This document shows, in pieces, positions 16,267 through 25,472 of a stretch of 64,000 bases of DNA. The position numbers and the translations under genes are program-made. Numbering within the stretch: the stretch's first letter is position 1; each line of letters begins with the position of its first letter. The stretch covers positions 12,396 to 76,395 of the forward strand of contig JBMYYK010000005.1 in assembly GCA_049609325.1 (NCBI GenBank), in the 5' to 3' direction. Origin of the DNA: GCA-2733415 sp049609325 (GTDB lineage Bacteria; Bacteroidota; Bacteroidia; Flavobacteriales; Flavobacteriaceae). The notes under the pieces were generated by a model. It searched no databases and had not been told where the DNA came from. It was given only the letters and a program-made list of their open reading frames with translations.

Positions 16267-17460
16267 ATGTACGGAAAAATAAAAGATCATTTAAAGCAAG
16301 AAATTCAAGATATAAAAGACAGCGGATTATATAAAAAGGAGCGTATTATTACAACACCGCAAGATGCAGTAATAAAAATATCTACCGGAGAAGAGGTTAT
16401 AAATTTTTGTGCAAACAACTATTTAGGGTTGTCGTCACACCCTGAGGTTGTTCAGGCTGCTAAAAATGCTATGGACACTCATGGTTTTGGGATGTCATCT
16501 GTGCGTTTCATATGTGGTACACAAGATATTCATAAAGAACTGGAACAAAAAATAGCAAATTTTTACGGAACAGAAGATACCATATTATACGCAGCTGCTT
16601 TTGATGCAAATGGAGGAGTGTTTGAGCCGTTATTAGGAAAAGAAGATGCAATTATATCGGATTCTTTAAACCATGCCTCTATTATTGATGGTGTGCGTTT
16701 ATGTAAAGCGGCTCGTTACCGTTACCAGAATAGTGATATGGCAGATTTAGAAACGCAATTGATTGCTGCTAACGAAAACGGAGCACGGTTTAAAATTATT
16801 GTAACTGACGGTGTGTTTTCTATGGATGGTATTGTAGCGCCTTTAGATCAAATTTGTGATTTGGCAGATAAATATGATGCTATGGTGATGATAGATGAAT
16901 GTCATTCAGCTGGATTTATTGGAGAAACCGGTCGTGGTACACTTGAGGCAAAAGGCGTTTTAGATCGTATAGATATTATCACGGGTACTTTAGGTAAAGC
17001 CTTAGGTGGTGCTATGGGAGGATATACTACAGGTAAAAAGGAAGTCATAGATATTTTACGTCAGCGTTCAAGACCATATTTATTTTCTAACTCGTTAGCA
17101 CCAGCAATAGTTGGCGCATCAATTAAAGTGTTTGACATGTTAGACAAGGATACCACTTTAAGGGATAAGTTAGAATGGAATACTAATTACTTTAAAAAAG
17201 GAATGAAGGCAGCTGGGTTGGATATTGTAGAGGGAGATTCAGCGATTGTACCTGTAATGTTGTATGATGCAAAACTGTCGCAAACAATGGCAGATAGACT
17301 TTTAGAAGAAGGAATTTATGTTATTGGGTTCTTTTACCCAGTTGTACCAAAAGGAAAAGCGAGAATTAGAGTGCAACTATCTGCAGCACATGATAAAGCA
17401 CACTTAGACAGGGCAATAGCAGCATTTACAAAGGTTGCGAAAGAGTTAAATGTAATTTAA
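16267..17460 (+). CDS. kbl: glycine C-acetyltransferase (2-amino-3-ketobutyrate CoA ligase)
   Basis: This PLP enzyme of the alpha-oxoamine synthase family interconverts glycine plus acetyl-CoA and 2-amino-3-ketobutyrate, the second step of threonine breakdown. The PLP lysine is Lys244 in TGTLGKALGG. MIDECHSAGFIG (about 213-224) holds the PLP-pyridine Asp and the stacking His, and FCANNYLGLSSHP lies near the N-terminus. The length of 397 residues matches Kbl rather than the longer BioF/HemA types. No tdh gene is present next to it. BioF is the main alternative, but the overall motif set favours Kbl. Confidence 0.93.
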   Translation: MYGKIKDHLKQEIQDIKDSGLYKKERIITTPQDAVIKISTGEEVINFCANNYLGLSSHPEVVQAAKNAMDTHGFGMSSVRFICGTQDIHKELEQKIANFYGTEDTILYAAAFDANGGVFEPLLGKEDAIISDSLNHASIIDGVRLCKAARYRYQNSDMADLETQLIAANENGARFKIIVTDGVFSMDGIVAPLDQICDLADKYDAMVMIDECHSAGFIGETGRGTLEAKGVLDRIDIITGTLGKALGGAMGGYTTGKKEVIDILRQRSRPYLFSNSLAPAIVGASIKVFDMLDKDTTLRDKLEWNTNYFKKGMKAAGLDIVEGDSAIVPVMLYDAKLSQTMADRLLEEGIYVIGFFYPVVPKGKARIRVQLSAAHDKAHLDRAIAAFTKVAKELNVI

Positions 17461-17516
17461 TATAAAAAAAACACAGTTCAGTTGCCTAAAAAAGATAAAA
17501 TTAATTACTTAAATTT

Positions 17517-17547
17517 TTGTTAATAACTTTTTAGGTACTACATTTGC
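17517..17547 (+). promoter_or_regulatory. strong promoter of the OmpA-like porin gene (TTG-N19-TACATTTGC)
   Basis: TTG at 17517-17519 and TACATTTGC at 17539-17547 are 19 bp apart, a full consensus match 33 bp before the ATG. It fits an abundant protein. Confidence 0.7.
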
Positions 17548-17580
17548 TGAGATTAACACTTAAAATTAAACTTGATTAAT

Positions 17581-18999
17581 ATGAAACAATTTAGTAAAAT
17601 ATTAGCTGCATGCGCCTTAGCTTTTGGTGTGAGCGCTAATGCACAAACTGAAGACAACCCATGGGCAGTGACAGTTGGAGCAAACGCTGTAAACTACTTC
17701 TCTGCTGGAAACGAAGGTACTGTTGGAAATTCAGGAAACAATGAAGCAACAATGTTCACTGAATTTTTTAATGCAGCAGACCAATGGAACATGGTTCCAT
17801 CATTATCACACTTATCTGTTGCTCGTTATATGGGTAGTGGTGTAAGTATTGATGTAACAGGAACATTCAACAAAATCAACCAATTTGGTAATAAAGAAGG
17901 TGAAGACAACATTCTTATTTCACCAGATGATGTTGATGGTGAAGTATATATCGGTTTAGATTTAGGTGTTAACTATCACTTAAATACATTATGGAATGGT
18001 ATGGATTGGTTAGATCCTTATGTACGTGCTAATGCAGGTAATAACTGGATGATGAGAGAAAGCAGTTTAGTTGCTGGTGGAGGTTTAGGTATTAACTTCT
18101 GGTTAAACAATAACGTTGCTTTAAAAGTACAATCTGTATATAAAAATAACTTTGCTGAAGAGTTAGAAAATGCTAACTATTTCCAAAACACATTAGGTTT
18201 AACTTTCGCATTCGGAGGTACTGATACTGACGGTGATGGAATATATGACAAATACGACGCTTGTCCAGAAGTGCCAGGATTAGAAGAGTTTAAAGGATGT
18301 CCTGATACTGATGGAGACGGAATTGAAGACGCTAAAGATGACTGTCCAGAAGTACCTGGTTTACCTGAGTACAATGGATGTGCTGATACTGACGGAGATG
18401 GTGTATCTGACAACAAAGACGAGTGTGTTGACGTTGCTGGTTTAAAAGAATTAGCAGGATGTCCAGATGCAGATGCAGATGGTATTGCTGATGGTAAAGA
18501 TGGTTGTCCTGAAGTAGCTGGACCAGCTGCTAACAACGGATGCCCTTGGCCAGATACTGATGGTGATTCAGTTTTAGATAAAGATGATCAATGTCCTAAA
18601 GTAGCTGGAACAGTTGCTAACAACGGATGTCCAGAAGCTACAGAAGAAGTAGTTAAGAAATTAAATGACTATGCTAAAACAATCTTATTTGATTCAGGTA
18701 AAGCATCTTTCAAAGAGCAAGCATACGAAGCTTTAAAAGCGATGAATGCAATCTTTAAAGAATACCCAACTGCTAAATTTGATTTAGGTGGTCATACTGA
18801 TAGTGCAGGTAGTGCAAAAAGCAACCAATTATTATCTGAAAGAAGAGTAAATGCTGTAAGAGACTGGTTCGTATCTAATGGTATTGCTGCTGACAGATTA
18901 ACTGCTACTGGATATGGAGAAACTACTCCAATTGACACTAACAGAACAAGAGCTGGTAGAGCAAACAACAGAAGAGTAGAGGTTAAATTAGCTAAGTAA
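17581..18999 (+). CDS. OmpA-family porin with thrombospondin type-3 repeats
   Basis: The frame opens at a TTG at 17572, but the ATG at 17581 begins a clear signal peptide (MKQFSKILAACALAFGVSANA), so I start there, giving 472 residues. Residues about 25-210 are an 8-strand beta-barrel. Residues 215-345 hold five calcium-binding type-3 repeats with DTDGDG or DADADG cores. The end is an OmpA peptidoglycan-binding domain (GGHTDSAGSAKSNQLLSERR and NRRVEVKL). It anchors the outer membrane to the wall and is probably very abundant. Its codon use looks biased (Pro CCA, Cys TGT, many GGT), as in highly expressed genes. Confidence 0.93.
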   Translation: MKQFSKILAACALAFGVSANAQTEDNPWAVTVGANAVNYFSAGNEGTVGNSGNNEATMFTEFFNAADQWNMVPSLSHLSVARYMGSGVSIDVTGTFNKINQFGNKEGEDNILISPDDVDGEVYIGLDLGVNYHLNTLWNGMDWLDPYVRANAGNNWMMRESSLVAGGGLGINFWLNNNVALKVQSVYKNNFAEELENANYFQNTLGLTFAFGGTDTDGDGIYDKYDACPEVPGLEEFKGCPDTDGDGIEDAKDDCPEVPGLPEYNGCADTDGDGVSDNKDECVDVAGLKELAGCPDADADGIADGKDGCPEVAGPAANNGCPWPDTDGDSVLDKDDQCPKVAGTVANNGCPEATEEVVKKLNDYAKTILFDSGKASFKEQAYEALKAMNAIFKEYPTAKFDLGGHTDSAGSAKSNQLLSERRVNAVRDWFVSNGIAADRLTATGYGETTPIDTNRTRAGRANNRRVEVKLAK

Positions 19000-19023
19000 T
19001 TTAATTTCCTCAAAATAAATTTG

Positions 19024-19054
19024 AAAGCGCCTCGGTAATCGAGGCGCTTTTTTT
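19024..19054 (+). terminator. intrinsic terminator after the OmpA-like porin gene
   Basis: AAAGCGCCTCG and CGAGGCGCTTT form an 11-bp stem around GTAAT, followed by a T run. It ends 12 bp before the addB start. Confidence 0.92.
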
Positions 19055-19065
19055 ATTTTTACTAA

Positions 19066-21798
19066 ATGCAGAGTTTTATAGCCAAGTGTTTAGAAAAAAT
19101 TGCGATTGATGATAAAGCCATCAGTCAAGTAGTTTTTGTATTACCTAGTAAACGTGCCGGAGTATTCCTAAAAAAAGAGTTGTCTAACTACTACAAAAAC
19201 TCTACGTTTTTTCTTCCTAAAATTATAAGTATAGAAGAGCTTATAGAAGCCATTTCAGGACTAAAAACCCTCTCTAATACCGAAACTCTTTTTGAGTTTT
19301 ATAAAGTGTATACTGCAATAACCTCTCAAGAGGAGCTCGATAGTTTTGAGTCGTTTTCAACATGGGCACAAATACTGTTACATGACTTTAATGAAATTGA
19401 TCGTTATAAAATTGAAGGAGAAACCTTCTTTCAAAATTTATCAAGTATAAAGCAAATTGAACATTGGTCACCTAATGAAGAACCAACCGAATTAATAAAA
19501 AAATACTTAGGGTTTTGGGAGAGTTCCTATTTGTATTATCAAAACCTATATGATAGCTTGTTATCTAGTAACTTGGGATATCAAGGCCTAGTATATAAAG
19601 AAGCCGCAGAACAGATAGAGTACTATATTCAAAACACCACATCACGGCATTATTTTTTAGGTTTCAATGCATTAAATAAGTGTGAAGAAGTTATTATTCA
19701 AGAGCTTTTACATCAAGATTTAGCTACAGTTATTTGGGATGTTGACGAGTTATTATTTAATTCACCTACACAGAATTCTTCTAATTTTTTACACAAATAC
19801 AAGAAAGAATGGAAGTATTATTTCACTAATGAGTTCTCTATACGGTCTAATGATTTTTCGTCAAATAAGAATATTGACGTGTATGCCTTACCTAAGAATA
19901 TTGGTCAGGTAAAACAGGTGGGGCAGGTATTAAGTCAATTGTCTGAAGACGAACTTAAAGAAACTGCTGTTGTTTTAGGTGACGAATCGTTGCTTTTACC
20001 ATTGTTAAATTCATTACCACAAAATGTCAAGAGTATAAACATCACGATGGGAATGCCTCTGCGAGATATTCCTTTAGCATCTTTTTTTGAATGTGTATTT
20101 CAATTATATATAAAGCAATCTGGTGATCGTTTTTACTTTAAAAAACTATTGAATCTTTTAAATAATAACTATACTAAGCTATTGTTTGGTACTGAGACGG
20201 TTCATCAATTTATTGAATATATTCAGGTTAATAATCTTACTAGCTTAGCGCATTCTGAGATTAAAAGTCATTTAAATATTGATGAGCAATATGCTAAATT
20301 GTTTAGTTTAAACAACGATGTTTCTGATGTTATAGATGTATTTCAGAATGTAATATTAGGTTTAAAAACTCAAGTATCAGATCAATTAAATTTAGAATAT
20401 TTATATCGCTTCAATGAGGTATTTAATGTGTTAAAAAGACAGCACAGTAAGTATAAAATATTAAACACATTAGAAGGGTTATATGGAATATATAAAGAGG
20501 TACTAAATACAGAAACCTTAGATTTTAGAGGTGAACCAATACAAGGTTTGCAAATTATGGGAGTATTAGAATCACGGGTGTTAGATTTTAAACGCGTTAT
20601 ACTAACTTCTGTAAATGAAGGTATATTACCATCTGGTAAAACCCACAATTCTTTTATTCCATTTGATTTGAAATTAGAGTTCAAATTACCAACATACTAT
20701 GAAAAAGATGCGGTATATGCTTACCACTTCTTTAAACTATTGCAAAGGGCAGAATCCATATCATTATTATACAATACCGAACCAGATGGGTTGAATGCTG
20801 GCGAGAAAAGTAGGTTTTTGTTGCAACTAGAAACATTACTTGCCCCTAACCATGTGTTAAATCATCATATTTGCACACCAACAATTCCGCCAACTTCCAA
20901 TGTTGAGCAAGTCATTGAAAAAGATGAAACGGTGTTAGAGCGTTTAAAAGTAATTGCTGATAAAGGCTTTTCACCTTCTGCATTAACACAATATATTAGA
21001 AATCCGATTGATTTTTACCACCAAAAGATTCTTTCTATATATGAAGAAAATGAGGTTGAAGAAACGGTTGCCGCTAACACACTTGGTACGATAGTACATA
21101 ATACTTTAGAAGAGTTTTATAAGCCACTAGAGAATCATATCCTTACCAAAGAACTGATTAAGGAAATGGAGCGAAAAATTTCTAATGAGGTCGCACATCA
21201 ATTTCAACAGGAATTTAAAAAAGGGAACATCTCAACTGGTAAAAACTTAATTATATATAATATTGCCAAGCGCTATGTGTCTAATTTCTTAAAACAGGAA
21301 TTACAGTTATTGTCAAATCATCAAGAAGTCATTATTAGACATATTGAAGCCGATTTGAAAGCTGAAATAGACATTCCGGAAATTGACTTTCCTGTATATA
21401 TCACAGGTAAAGTAGATAGGATTGATGAGGTAGATGGCGTGATTAGAATTATTGATTATAAAACAGGTAAAGTTGAACAGGGCAAGGTTGAATTGATCAA
21501 TTGGGAAGATATTACTACAGATTATACAAAATACAGTAAACCATTTCAGATATTAACCTATGCCTACATGATGATGCAACAGAAACAGTTTACGCAACCC
21601 GTAGAAGCTGGTATTATATCGTTTAAAAATTTGAATGCTGGGTTTTTAAAGTTTAATAAAAAAGATAAAATAGGTCGTGGTGCTAATAAAGATGCTGTTA
21701 TATCACCAGATACATTAGATAATTTTTCAGTTGAATTAAAACAACTGATTATAGAAATATGCAATTTAAATATCCCATTTACAGAAAAAGAAGTTTAA
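19066..21798 (+). CDS. addB: AddB-like PD-(D/E)XK nuclease with inactive helicase fold
   Basis: This 910-residue protein begins like Bacteroidetes AddB (VVFVLPSKRAGVFLKKEL), with no Walker A motif. The C-terminal nuclease domain has IDYKTGKVEQG and an upstream GTIVHNTLEEFYKPL block. The cysteine cluster that binds an iron-sulfur centre in Bacillus AddB is absent: the usual Cys before the nuclease domain is replaced (YIRNPIDFYHQKI), and the protein ends without a CxxC. It should partner the AddA-like helicase at 13036 in end resection. The gene is separated from addA by two unrelated genes and sits just after the porin terminator. Confidence 0.8.
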   Translation: MQSFIAKCLEKIAIDDKAISQVVFVLPSKRAGVFLKKELSNYYKNSTFFLPKIISIEELIEAISGLKTLSNTETLFEFYKVYTAITSQEELDSFESFSTWAQILLHDFNEIDRYKIEGETFFQNLSSIKQIEHWSPNEEPTELIKKYLGFWESSYLYYQNLYDSLLSSNLGYQGLVYKEAAEQIEYYIQNTTSRHYFLGFNALNKCEEVIIQELLHQDLATVIWDVDELLFNSPTQNSSNFLHKYKKEWKYYFTNEFSIRSNDFSSNKNIDVYALPKNIGQVKQVGQVLSQLSEDELKETAVVLGDESLLLPLLNSLPQNVKSINITMGMPLRDIPLASFFECVFQLYIKQSGDRFYFKKLLNLLNNNYTKLLFGTETVHQFIEYIQVNNLTSLAHSEIKSHLNIDEQYAKLFSLNNDVSDVIDVFQNVILGLKTQVSDQLNLEYLYRFNEVFNVLKRQHSKYKILNTLEGLYGIYKEVLNTETLDFRGEPIQGLQIMGVLESRVLDFKRVILTSVNEGILPSGKTHNSFIPFDLKLEFKLPTYYEKDAVYAYHFFKLLQRAESISLLYNTEPDGLNAGEKSRFLLQLETLLAPNHVLNHHICTPTIPPTSNVEQVIEKDETVLERLKVIADKGFSPSALTQYIRNPIDFYHQKILSIYEENEVEETVAANTLGTIVHNTLEEFYKPLENHILTKELIKEMERKISNEVAHQFQQEFKKGNISTGKNLIIYNIAKRYVSNFLKQELQLLSNHQEVIIRHIEADLKAEIDIPEIDFPVYITGKVDRIDEVDGVIRIIDYKTGKVEQGKVELINWEDITTDYTKYSKPFQILTYAYMMMQQKQFTQPVEAGIISFKNLNAGFLKFNKKDKIGRGANKDAVISPDTLDNFSVELKQLIIEICNLNIPFTEKEV

Positions 21799-21800
21799 AA

Positions 21801-22640
21801 ATGATTAAAGACACCCAAGTCCTATCTCATAACAATAGAAAGCCTATTTTAACTGATGTTACCTATATTCAAAATCAGAGTAAAAAACCTATAGTCATAT
21901 TCTGTCATGGTTATAAAGGGTTTAAAGATTGGGGATGCTGGAATTTATTAGCAGAACGTATTGCGCAATCTGATATGTTTGTTTTGAAGTTTAATTTTTC
22001 TCACAATGGCGGAACAATTGAGCAACCCATAGATTTTCCAGATTTAAAAGCCTTTGGGGAAAATAATTTCTCAAAAGAATTAGATGATTTAAATGCGGTG
22101 ATTAATTGGATCACAAGTTCCAAAAATCCTTATAATGATGAAATAGATCATAACAATATCATACTCATTGGCCATTCAAGAGGTGGAGGTATAGTTACCA
22201 TTAAAGCGTCAGAAGATAATCGCATTACAAAATTAGTTACTCTTGCAGGCGTATCAGATTATAAATCACGATTTCCAATAGGAGCTGAATTAGAGTATTG
22301 GAAAAAAGAAGGCGTTGCCTACATAGAAAACGCAAGAACAAAACAGCAAATGCCTCATGAAATTCAGTTTTATGAAGATTTTATTGCTAATGAAGAGCGC
22401 TTAACCATATCTCGTGCTGCTAAAATGACCACTGTTCCGCATTTAATAATCCATGGTACTGCAGATGAAACTGTTCCTTTTGTTGAAGCAGAACAGCTTC
22501 ATTCATGGAATAACAACAGCGAATTATTTGTTATTGAAGACGCGAACCATGTTTTTGGAGGGAGTCACCCTTGGGCTCAAGATAGTTTACCAGATGATAT
22601 GGAGTTAGCTGTAAATGAAATTATAAATTTCTGTAAGTAA
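21801..22640 (+). CDS. alpha/beta hydrolase (dienelactone hydrolase/serine esterase type)
   Basis: The frame is open from 21759, but the ATG at 21801, two bases after the addB stop, gives the normal N-terminus (279 residues). The oxyanion block is FCHGYKGFKDWGCW (about 34-47). The nucleophile is Ser126 in GHSRGGG, the acid is in HGTADETVPF and the His in DANHVFGGSHPW. It is probably a cytoplasmic esterase with an unknown substrate. Its stop overlaps the next start (TAATG), so it is coupled to the acetyltransferase. Confidence 0.85.
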   Translation: MIKDTQVLSHNNRKPILTDVTYIQNQSKKPIVIFCHGYKGFKDWGCWNLLAERIAQSDMFVLKFNFSHNGGTIEQPIDFPDLKAFGENNFSKELDDLNAVINWITSSKNPYNDEIDHNNIILIGHSRGGGIVTIKASEDNRITKLVTLAGVSDYKSRFPIGAELEYWKKEGVAYIENARTKQQMPHEIQFYEDFIANEERLTISRAAKMTTVPHLIIHGTADETVPFVEAEQLHSWNNNSELFVIEDANHVFGGSHPWAQDSLPDDMELAVNEIINFCK

Positions 22641-23143
22641 TGGAAATTCATAAAGCCGTATTGAGAGATTTACCTGAGTTGGTAAAGGTTACACAGGCCT
22701 GTGCAAAAGCAATGATATCACAAGGCATTTACCAATGGAATGATGAGTATCCGTCTATAAGCGCATTTCAAAATGATGTTGCTTTAAATCAATTATGGGT
22801 TTTAAAAAATGATGATGCAATTATAGGGTCTGTTGTGATATCAAAAGTTATGGATGAGGAGTACTCGGCCATACAATGGTTAACTCCAAATAGAGATAAT
22901 TGTTACATACATCGTTTGGCAGTCCACCCAGATTATCAAGGGCAAGGTATGGCTCAACAACTAATGAATTTTGCCGAGAACTATGCTAAAAAGCATAAAT
23001 TCGCGTCAGTAAGGTTAGATACCTTTAGCCAGAATGCTAGAAATAACAGATTTTACCAACAACGAGGGTATCAAAAGTTAGGCGATGTGTTTTTTCCTAA
23101 GCAGAGTACGTATCCTTTCCATTGCTATGAATTAACGCTATAA
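22640..23143 (+). CDS. GNAT-family N-acetyltransferase
   Basis: This 167-residue protein carries the acetyl-CoA pyrophosphate loop of the GNAT fold, LAVHPDYQGQGMAQQLM (about 98-114), and the C-terminal motif NARNNRFYQQRGYQKLG. The acceptor, a small molecule or protein, cannot be predicted. It is translationally coupled to the upstream hydrolase and lies 8 bp before the MATE transporter, so the three form one unit. Confidence 0.85.
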   Translation: MEIHKAVLRDLPELVKVTQACAKAMISQGIYQWNDEYPSISAFQNDVALNQLWVLKNDDAIIGSVVISKVMDEEYSAIQWLTPNRDNCYIHRLAVHPDYQGQGMAQQLMNFAENYAKKHKFASVRLDTFSQNARNNRFYQQRGYQKLGDVFFPKQSTYPFHCYELTL

Positions 23144-23151
23144 TATTAAAA

Positions 23152-24468
23152 TTGAAAATTGATTTAAGTTTTAAAGCAATTAATAAGCTTGCAGTACCTG
23201 CATTAATAGCCGGAATAGCAGAGCCAATAATCTCTGCTACAGATTTGGCTATCATTGGCAATTTACAAAAGCACAGCGCTGAAGCTGCGGCAGCAGTAGG
23301 TTTGGTATCTGTCTTTCTAAATGCGTTAATCTGGATGCTAGGACAAAGTCGTAGTGCTATATCTTCTATCGTATCACAATATTTAGGGGCTGAAAAATTA
23401 GACGATGTTAAAAACTTACCTATTCAGGCTATTTTAATAATCGTAGCAATTAGTGTATTAATCTTAGGAGTAACGTACCCTTTTGCAAAAGAAATTTTTA
23501 GTTTATACAACGCTAAAGGTTTAGTGCTAGATTATTGTGTAGACTACTATCAGATTAGAACATTAGGTTTTCCGTTATTGTTAGTCACCTTTGCTATTAT
23601 TGGTACTTTTAGAGGCTTGCAAAACACCTATTATCCTATGCTAATTGCCTTGGCAGGATTGGTGTGTAATTTAGGCTTAGATGTTATTTTAGTGTTTGGT
23701 ATTGACGATGTGATTCCGGCATTAGGCTTGCAAGGTGCAGCTTACGCCAGTGTTATTTCACAAGCTGTAATGCTCTTATTGGCATTTTATTTTCTGATAA
23801 AAAAGACAGAAATTCCAATTAAATTGAGCTTACCTTTTAATAAAGAGATTAAAAATCTATTGGTGATGATTGTAAATCTTTTTGTTAGAACTCTAGCCTT
23901 AAATATTGCCTTAAATGTATCCAGTTATTACGCTACAAGTTACGGTATTGAATATATTAATGCCTATACTATTTCTATTAATATATGGTTCATTTGCGCT
24001 TTTGTTATTGATGGTTACGCCAGTGCAGGTAATATGATGTCTGGTAAATTGTATGGTGCCAATGACTTTGAAAATTTGACATTGTTAAGGCAAAAATTAA
24101 CAACATATGGCGCAGTTGTAGGCGTACTCTTACTTTTAATACTAGGACTGTTTTATGTGCCAATTGGCCAATTGTATTCTAATAATGTGTTAGTTAGAGC
24201 AGAATTTTATAATACATTTTGGTTAGCCATAGCCATGCAACCTTTGTGTGCTATTGCATTTATTTATGATGGAATGTATAAGGGTATGGGCAAAATGAAA
24301 AAATTACGAAACGTACTTTTAATATCTACATTTCTAGGATTTATTCCTGTAGTCATCCTGACAGATTATTTTAATATGAAGCTTTATGGTATTTGGACAG
24401 CGTTTGTTGTTTGGATATTTTTAAGAGGCTTACTACTAAAGTTAGATTTCAAACATTTACAGTCTTGA
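23152..24468 (+). CDS. MATE-family efflux transporter (DinF-like)
   Basis: This protein of 438 residues has about 12 hydrophobic segments arranged as two homologous halves, typical of MATE cation-coupled multidrug exporters. The N-terminus AVPALIAGIAEPIISATDLAIIG matches the first helix of the DinF branch. The start is TTG, because no ATG occurs near the conserved N-terminus. It ends the hydrolase-acetyltransferase-transporter unit and is convergent with the DUF456 gene, 6 bp away. The substrate is unknown. Confidence 0.87.
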   Translation: MKIDLSFKAINKLAVPALIAGIAEPIISATDLAIIGNLQKHSAEAAAAVGLVSVFLNALIWMLGQSRSAISSIVSQYLGAEKLDDVKNLPIQAILIIVAISVLILGVTYPFAKEIFSLYNAKGLVLDYCVDYYQIRTLGFPLLLVTFAIIGTFRGLQNTYYPMLIALAGLVCNLGLDVILVFGIDDVIPALGLQGAAYASVISQAVMLLLAFYFLIKKTEIPIKLSLPFNKEIKNLLVMIVNLFVRTLALNIALNVSSYYATSYGIEYINAYTISINIWFICAFVIDGYASAGNMMSGKLYGANDFENLTLLRQKLTTYGAVVGVLLLLILGLFYVPIGQLYSNNVLVRAEFYNTFWLAIAMQPLCAIAFIYDGMYKGMGKMKKLRNVLLISTFLGFIPVVILTDYFNMKLYGIWTAFVVWIFLRGLLLKLDFKHLQS

Positions 24469-24474
24469 GTGATT

Positions 24475-24972
24475 TTAAAAGATGTTACTTATATGGCTTG
24501 CGAATTCCCAAATGAATATACCTGCGTATATCAATGCCACGAAAAACTTTATAAATACAGAGGTCAATAAGCCTAATAGTGAACCAAAAGCAGCTTTCAT
24601 TGCTTCATTAGTTTGTTTGCCGAATACCAATTCACCTATTAAAGCTCCTACAAAAGGTCCTATGATGATTCCAAATGGCGGGAAAAATAAAAGCCCAAGA
24701 ATAAGTCCTATTGTGGTCCCTATTATTCCGTATTTAGAGCCACCAAACTTTTTTGCTCCCATAGCCGGAATGAAATAATCTAGAATAAAGATACCAACTG
24801 CAATTATAAAACTAATAATTAATATCGTGTAGCTAATAGGAATACTAGGGCATAGGTATAATAATAGTAAACCAAACCAACTGGTTATCGGTCCAGGAAG
24901 TACAGGTAAAAAACTCCCAATTATCCCTCCAATTATTAAACAAAACCCTAAGCAAATTAATATAATGTCCAT
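24475..24972 (-). CDS. DUF456-family small membrane protein
   Basis: This 165-residue protein is nearly all hydrophobic, with about four to five membrane segments and glycine-zipper-like stretches (GGIIGSFLPVLPGP near the start and GPFVGALIGELVFG in the middle), as in DUF456. A TTG lies one codon upstream of the chosen ATG. The family has no known function. The gene is divergent from the BlaI operon and convergent with the MATE gene. Confidence 0.75.
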   Translation of the reverse strand: MDIILICLGFCLIIGGIIGSFLPVLPGPITSWFGLLLLYLCPSIPISYTILIISFIIAVGIFILDYFIPAMGAKKFGGSKYGIIGTTIGLILGLLFFPPFGIIIGPFVGALIGELVFGKQTNEAMKAAFGSLLGLLTSVFIKFFVALIYAGIFIWEFASHISNIF

Positions 24973-25025
24973 CAAATTGATTTTGTCTATAAGACGTCGG
25001 ATTCTATTTTTTGTTACATCTTTTC

Positions 25026-25041
25026 AACTAAAAAAATAGTT
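25026..25041. promoter_or_regulatory. BlaI-type operator dyad A
   Basis: AACTA-N6-TAGTT, 16 bp long. It is the most upstream of three dyads of the same form before the BlaI gene, in the -33 region of its promoter. Confidence 0.6.
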
Positions 25042-25043
25042 TA

Positions 25044-25059
25044 AACTAAAATTTTAGTT
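25044..25059. promoter_or_regulatory. BlaI-type operator dyad B (perfect palindrome)
   Basis: AACTAAAATTTTAGTT is a perfect 16-bp palindrome. Its last base is the first base of the -7 element, so a bound repressor would block polymerase. Confidence 0.65.
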
Positions 25060-25066
25060 ATATTTG
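25059..25066 (+). promoter_or_regulatory. putative BlaI-operon promoter -7 element (TATATTTG)
   Basis: TATATTTG matches TAnnTTTG and lies between dyads B and C, 44 bp before the ATG. Confidence 0.55.
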
Positions 25067-25071
25067 TAAAA

Positions 25072-25087
25072 AACTAAGTTTTTAGTT
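25072..25087. promoter_or_regulatory. BlaI-type operator dyad C
   Basis: AACTAAGTTTTTAGTT has 6-bp arms AACTAA/TTAGTT. It covers the likely transcription start. Confidence 0.6.
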
Positions 25088-25110
25088 CATAAAATTTTAA
25101 AAGGTAAGAT

Positions 25111-25470
25111 ATGAAACAGTTAACCCGCGCAGAAGAAGAAGTAATGCAGTATTTATGGAGTTTAAATCAAGCGACAGTAAAAGAGCTAATTGCATTATTT
25201 CCTGAACCTAAACCTGCATATAATACGGTGTCAACTATCATCAGAATTTTAGAAACTAAACACTTTGTAGATCATAAGCAAAAGGGTAAGGGCTACATGT
25301 ATTTTCCTATTGTAGCAAAAGAGAATTACAGCAAGCTTACCGCCCAAAAATTAGTAGAAGGGTATTTTCAAGGGTCATTTAAAAGTATGGTGTCTTATTT
25401 TACAAAAAACAATGACTTGTCTGTAAGTGATTTAGAAGCAATATTAGAAGAAGTCAATTCAAAAAAATAG
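25111..25470 (+). CDS. BlaI/MecI/CopY-family transcriptional repressor
   Basis: This 119-residue winged-helix protein begins with LTRAEEEVMQYLWSLNQATVKEL and contains PAYNTVSTIIRILETKHFVDHKQKGKGYMY, the recognition helix and wing typical of BlaI. The C-terminal helices form the dimer interface. It should repress its own operon through the three AACTA-N6-TAGTT dyads at 25026-25087 and be released when the downstream M56 protease cuts it. No beta-lactamase or PBP gene is linked, so the regulated process is not resistance as far as this window shows. Confidence 0.92.
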   Translation: MKQLTRAEEEVMQYLWSLNQATVKELIALFPEPKPAYNTVSTIIRILETKHFVDHKQKGKGYMYFPIVAKENYSKLTAQKLVEGYFQGSFKSMVSYFTKNNDLSVSDLEAILEEVNSKK

Positions 25471-25472
25471 TT

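Noticed and set aside
18177..18536. A minus-strand frame rich in Pro, Ser and Gly inside the porin gene, and apparent DNA repeats there.
   Set aside because: Both are a mirror of the DTDGDG calcium-binding repeats. Spacing is irregular at DNA level, so it is neither a gene nor a CRISPR array.
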